Shown: positions 60,906-64,000 of the stretch, one piece after another
Layout: each line of letters starts with the position of its first letter
How positions within the stretch are numbered: position 1 is the first letter of the stretch
Assembly (NCBI RefSeq): GCF_003443675.1
Contig: NZ_CP031963.1
Coordinates: 1,077,501-1,141,500 of the forward strand
Length of the DNA stretch: 64,000 nucleotides
Direction of reading: 5' to 3'
From: Aquimarina sp. BL5
GTDB lineage: Bacteria; Bacteroidota; Bacteroidia; Flavobacteriales; Flavobacteriaceae
The notes under the pieces: model-generated
The model's database searches: none
What the model was told of the DNA's origin: nothing
Seen by the model: only the letters and a program-made list of their open reading frames with translations
Translations under genes and position numbers: made by a program

Positions 60906-62243
60906 ATGAAAAAATTTATCCCTATTTTAGTCTTTATTTGTTTTACACATGTTGCTATTTCCCAAAATCCATTAATCACACATATGCATACGGCAGACCC
61001 AACTGCTCGTGTTTTTAATGACAAATTATACATTTATCCATCACACGACGCCATTCCACCAGAAGGTATAAAAGCACCACGTTTTTGCATGCCTGATTAT
61101 CATATTTTTTCTCTTGAAAATGGAAATACGTGGAAAGATAATGGTGTTATTTTAGACCAAAATGAAGTGCCTTGGGGAAAGAAAAATTCATACGGAATGT
61201 GGGCACCGGATTGTATAGAAAGAGATGGAAAATACTATTACTACTATCCTGCACCACCAAACGATGGGACAACTTTTAGAAGAATAGGTGTTGGCGTTTC
61301 AAAAAGCCCAACCGGACCTTTTACATGGGAGAAAGATTATATAAAAGGTATTGATGGCATTGACCCAGGTTTAATGATTGATGACGATGGTCAGGCTTAT
61401 ATATTTTTTGCAGGCGGTAAAACTATAAAAGGCGCCAAATTGAACAAAAACATGAAACAAATTGATGGCGACGCTATTAAAATTCAAGGTATTCCTGCAG
61501 GTTACGTCGAAGGCCCTTTTCCTTTTAAATATAACGGAACCTATTACTTAACCTTTGCTCATGTTTTTCCAGATGAAGGCTACACCATAGCATACGCAAC
61601 AAGTAAATCACCGCTAGGTCCTTATGTCTATTCCGGAAAAATAATGGATAATATTGACAATGGGACCAACCATCATTCCGTAGTAAAATATAAGGGCAAG
61701 TGGATTTTGTTTTACCACTGGTGGAGCATTAGCGGCTACAGTAAACTACGTTCTATGAGAGCCGATTATATGGAATTTAAAGACGATGGAACCATTAAAA
61801 AAGTAAAACCAACACTCAGAGGTATTGGAAACCCAACAATAAATGACACCATCCAAATAGATCGATATAATAGTATTCAAAATGCGAAAACGACATTTGT
61901 AGGTGGAAACGAACCTAATGGATGGATGGTTTCTGATACTAAAATGATGAGTAACGTACGGTTTAATGGTGTTGATTTTGGTGAGGGAAAAGCAACCAAA
62001 ATACAAGCAAGAGTGGCTAGCGGACAAAGAAATGGTTCTTTTGAAATCCATTTAGGTGGAGCAAAAGGGCAATTAATCGCCACCTTTCCAGTAAATTACA
62101 CTGGTGGCTATAATACTTGGGAAACCATTGAAACCGATATTATTGATAAACCAACAGGTCTTCAAGATATAACTGTAGTGTTTAAATCAGTTTGGGGCGC
62201 TACTAAAATTGTAAACTTAAATTGGTTACTGTTAAAAGAATAA
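60906..62243 (+). CDS. GH43-like glycosidase with C-terminal CBM6
   Basis: 445 aa with a signal peptide ending at AISQ. Five-bladed propeller (~20-305) with the GH43 triad: Asp31 in MHTADPTARVF (base), Asp153 in GIDPGLMIDDDG, Glu202 in GYVEGPFPF (acid). A CBM6-like jelly roll (~310-445, ARVASGQRNGSFEIHLGGAK) follows. Family activity is usually arabinofuranosidase or xylosidase; some subfamilies act on galactans. A trimming role on side chains or galactan oligosaccharides is inferred. Lies 30 bases after the sulfatase and 7 before the next. Confidence 0.92.
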   Translation: MKKFIPILVFICFTHVAISQNPLITHMHTADPTARVFNDKLYIYPSHDAIPPEGIKAPRFCMPDYHIFSLENGNTWKDNGVILDQNEVPWGKKNSYGMWAPDCIERDGKYYYYYPAPPNDGTTFRRIGVGVSKSPTGPFTWEKDYIKGIDGIDPGLMIDDDGQAYIFFAGGKTIKGAKLNKNMKQIDGDAIKIQGIPAGYVEGPFPFKYNGTYYLTFAHVFPDEGYTIAYATSKSPLGPYVYSGKIMDNIDNGTNHHSVVKYKGKWILFYHWWSISGYSKLRSMRADYMEFKDDGTIKKVKPTLRGIGNPTINDTIQIDRYNSIQNAKTTFVGGNEPNGWMVSDTKMMSNVRFNGVDFGEGKATKIQARVASGQRNGSFEIHLGGAKGQLIATFPVNYTGGYNTWETIETDIIDKPTGLQDITVVFKSVWGATKIVNLNWLLLKE

Positions 62244-62250
62244 TCTAGTC

Positions 62251-63765
62251 ATGAGAAACCGTCTTACGCTATCATTATTATTACTTTTTGTCTTTCAGGT
62301 AAATGCGCAAAACAGACCCAACGTTATAGTGATTTTAGCAGATGATATTGGAGTGGGCGATATTTCGGAATATAGAAGACTTACTAGTAATACTATTATT
62401 GTAGAAACACCTACGATAGATGATTTAGCCAAAAATGGTGTGTTTTTTACTGACGCGCATTCGCCAGCAGCACTTTGTGCACCCACACGTTACGCTATAA
62501 TGACCGGAAATCATTGCTATAGAAGTTATGCCCCAAGAGGTGTTTGGGGAAGTTATCAGAAATCACCAATTGTTGATACTGACATCACTTTGGGACAACT
62601 CATGAAAAACGTTGGATACGATACTTCATTTTTTGGGAAATGGGGATTCGGCATGGATTTTGCCCGAAAAGACAATCCTAATATTATTTATAGAGGTCCA
62701 AGACATAAACCAGAATTGGAAGTGGATATTACAAAGGTAATTGATAAAGGGCCTCTACAAAATGGTTTTGATTATAGTTTTATGTATCCGGCAGGAATTC
62801 AAGCAGCACCTTATGCTGTTTATGAAAACGGGGAGCTATATCCTTTACACAAAAAATCAAAAATTGTTCAAATCACTCAAAAGAATATGGACAAATTAGG
62901 ATTTAAGCTTGATAAAATGGAGGGATTAGGCGACAGCCACTGGAATCCTTTTAAGGCAGGCGAACTTTTAGTAAACAAAGCTGTAGATTTTATTAATAAA
63001 AAAAGAGATAAAGACAAACCTTTCTTTATGTATTACTGCACTCAAGCTGTGCATAAACCACACACTCCTTCAAAAGAATTAAATGGAATTGATATTGCTG
63101 GGACCACACCTTCTAACCACTTAGATATGGTAAAAGAGTTGGATATCCAAATAGAAATGATTGTAAATGCACTAAAGAAAAAAGAGATTTATCAAAATAC
63201 CTTAATCATCTTTACATCTGATAATGGTGGATTACAAATTCAAAAAACCATTAAGTCCGGCCATAAATCTAATAGTAATTTTAGAGGAGGTAAAAACCAA
63301 GCTTGGGAAGGTGGAACAAAAGTTCCTTTTATTGTGCATTGGCCGGAAAAAATAAAACCAAACACTTCAGATAAATCTATCTTAGGCATTGATATTGCAG
63401 CTACTTTAGCCAGTTTAACAAATCAGAAGTTAGAACTAAATCAAGGCATGGACTCCTCTAATCTATTGCCATTTTTAGTCGATAAGGAAAATATTGAAGC
63501 ACATCCTTTCTTAATAAATCAAGCAGGAACTGGTAATGAAAATATGATTAGAAAAGATGGTTTTAAATTAATTCTCAAAGTTGACAAAGACGCAGATTTC
63601 CAGAAAAATCAAAAATTAATTGCTTTGTTTAATCTGAATGAAAATCCATCAGAAAAGGAAACTCATAACTTAATAAACAACCCTAAGTATAAGGAGAAAA
63701 TTAGTGAACTATTATCACTTTATAACAAGACTAGAGCCAGCAATATCCAAACTGGAGTTAAATAA
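62251..63765 (+). CDS. Sulfatase (S1, formylglycine type)
   Basis: 504 aa. Signal peptide (…QVNAQ) without lipobox, so periplasmic. Metal ligands in [14 protein letters not shown], maturation Cys76 in [29 protein letters not shown], and [13 protein letters not shown]. The gene is 7 bases after GH43. It differs from the three lipoprotein sulfatases in location and in sequence (CAPTR), so different sulfate positions are likely split among the four. Confidence 0.94.
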   Translation: MRNRLTLSLLLLFVFQVNAQNRPNVIVILADDIGVGDISEYRRLTSNTIIVETPTIDDLAKNGVFFTDAHSPAALCAPTRYAIMTGNHCYRSYAPRGVWGSYQKSPIVDTDITLGQLMKNVGYDTSFFGKWGFGMDFARKDNPNIIYRGPRHKPELEVDITKVIDKGPLQNGFDYSFMYPAGIQAAPYAVYENGELYPLHKKSKIVQITQKNMDKLGFKLDKMEGLGDSHWNPFKAGELLVNKAVDFINKKRDKDKPFFMYYCTQAVHKPHTPSKELNGIDIAGTTPSNHLDMVKELDIQIEMIVNALKKKEIYQNTLIIFTSDNGGLQIQKTIKSGHKSNSNFRGGKNQAWEGGTKVPFIVHWPEKIKPNTSDKSILGIDIAATLASLTNQKLELNQGMDSSNLLPFLVDKENIEAHPFLINQAGTGNENMIRKDGFKLILKVDKDADFQKNQKLIALFNLNENPSEKETHNLINNPKYKEKISELLSLYNKTRASNIQTGVK

Positions 63766-63787
63766 AATTGATAAATTAAAATCCGCT

Positions 63788-64000
63788 ATGTATTTAAAAC
63801 TATTGAAAATAGTACTTGGTTTTTTAATTTGTATGAATGGTTTTGCACAAAAAGTACCAGACACATTTACTAATCCCATATTACAAGGCTTTTATCCTGA
63901 TCCATCAATTTGTCGCGTTGGAGACACTTATTATATGGTTAACTCTAGTTTTGAATGGTTTCCTGGGCTACCTATTCATCGGAGTCACGATTTAGTAAAT
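63788..64000 (+). CDS. GH43 family beta-xylosidase/arabinofuranosidase-like, 5' part (cut by right window edge)
   Basis: First 71 residues. Signal peptide (…CMNGFAQ), then [20 protein letters not shown], with the catalytic base Asp in FYPDPS, and [20 protein letters not shown]. This is the standard GH43 opening of the beta-xylosidase branch. Together with the GH3 beta-xylosidase-like enzyme it hints at xylose-bearing side chains. The rest is outside the window; the PUL therefore continues to the right. Confidence 0.9.
   Translation, partial: MYLKLLKIVLGFLICMNGFAQKVPDTFTNPILQGFYPDPSICRVGDTYYMVNSSFEWFPGLPIHRSHDLVN

Overview
The window is AT-rich DNA from a Bacteroidota organism, most likely a marine member of the Flavobacteriaceae; I cannot name the genus. 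The evidence is direct. Promoters match the phylum-specific TTG-N19/20-TAnnTTTG pattern. There is a SusC/SusD pair, many SusD-type lipoproteins, two proteins with type IX secretion C-terminal domains, and a 16S - tRNA-Ile - tRNA-Ala - 23S rRNA operon.

Region 1 (1-3845) is an rRNA operon on the minus strand, cut by the left edge inside the 23S gene. Two tandem consensus promoters lie upstream of the 16S gene. A boxA-like nonamer occurs four times, two of the copies about 130 bases before the 16S and the 23S genes. Inverted repeats flank the 16S gene and can form its processing stalk.

Region 2 (3846-16653) is housekeeping on the plus strand: thrS-infC-rpmI-rplT (infC appears to start at a non-canonical AUA codon), a hybrid sensor histidine kinase, an SpoU-type RNA methyltransferase, an M48 (Ste24-like) protease, a RelA/SpoT (p)ppGpp enzyme, a Fur-family regulator overlapping purA, and a terminator. 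A decayed gene fragment follows.

Region 3 (16925-28416) holds a membrane protein of unknown role, then a locus that looks like TonB-dependent metal uptake: a small Cys protein, a Met/His-rich outer-membrane protein, a TonB receptor, a PepSY membrane protein, a DJ-1/PfpI lipoprotein and a Met-rich lipoprotein. The gaps between its first genes hold strong RNA hairpins. An OmpA-family protein, two AraC-family regulators, a SnoaL-like protein and a DUF983 protein follow.

Region 4 (28506-64000) is a large polysaccharide utilization locus (PUL) built as two divergent arms around a 456-base intergenic region. The minus arm is sulfatase - GH2 - GH97. The plus arm is SusC - SusD - SusE-like lipoprotein - FG-GAP/ASPIC lipoprotein - duplicated T9SS surface protein - sulfatase - GH3 - ThuA/DUF1080 - GH29 - T9SS beta-helix protein - Fn3 lipoprotein - GH16 - sulfatase - GH43/CBM6 - sulfatase - GH43 (cut by the right edge). 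Four Cys-type sulfatases with GH16, GH2, GH29, GH3 and GH43 enzymes point to a branched, sulfated algal polysaccharide. A red-algal sulfated galactan (agar/porphyran type) is my best guess, not a proven substrate. The least understood parts are the duplicated T9SS protein, the FG-GAP/ASPIC lipoprotein and the beta-helix enzyme, all placed where glycan-handling proteins are expected.
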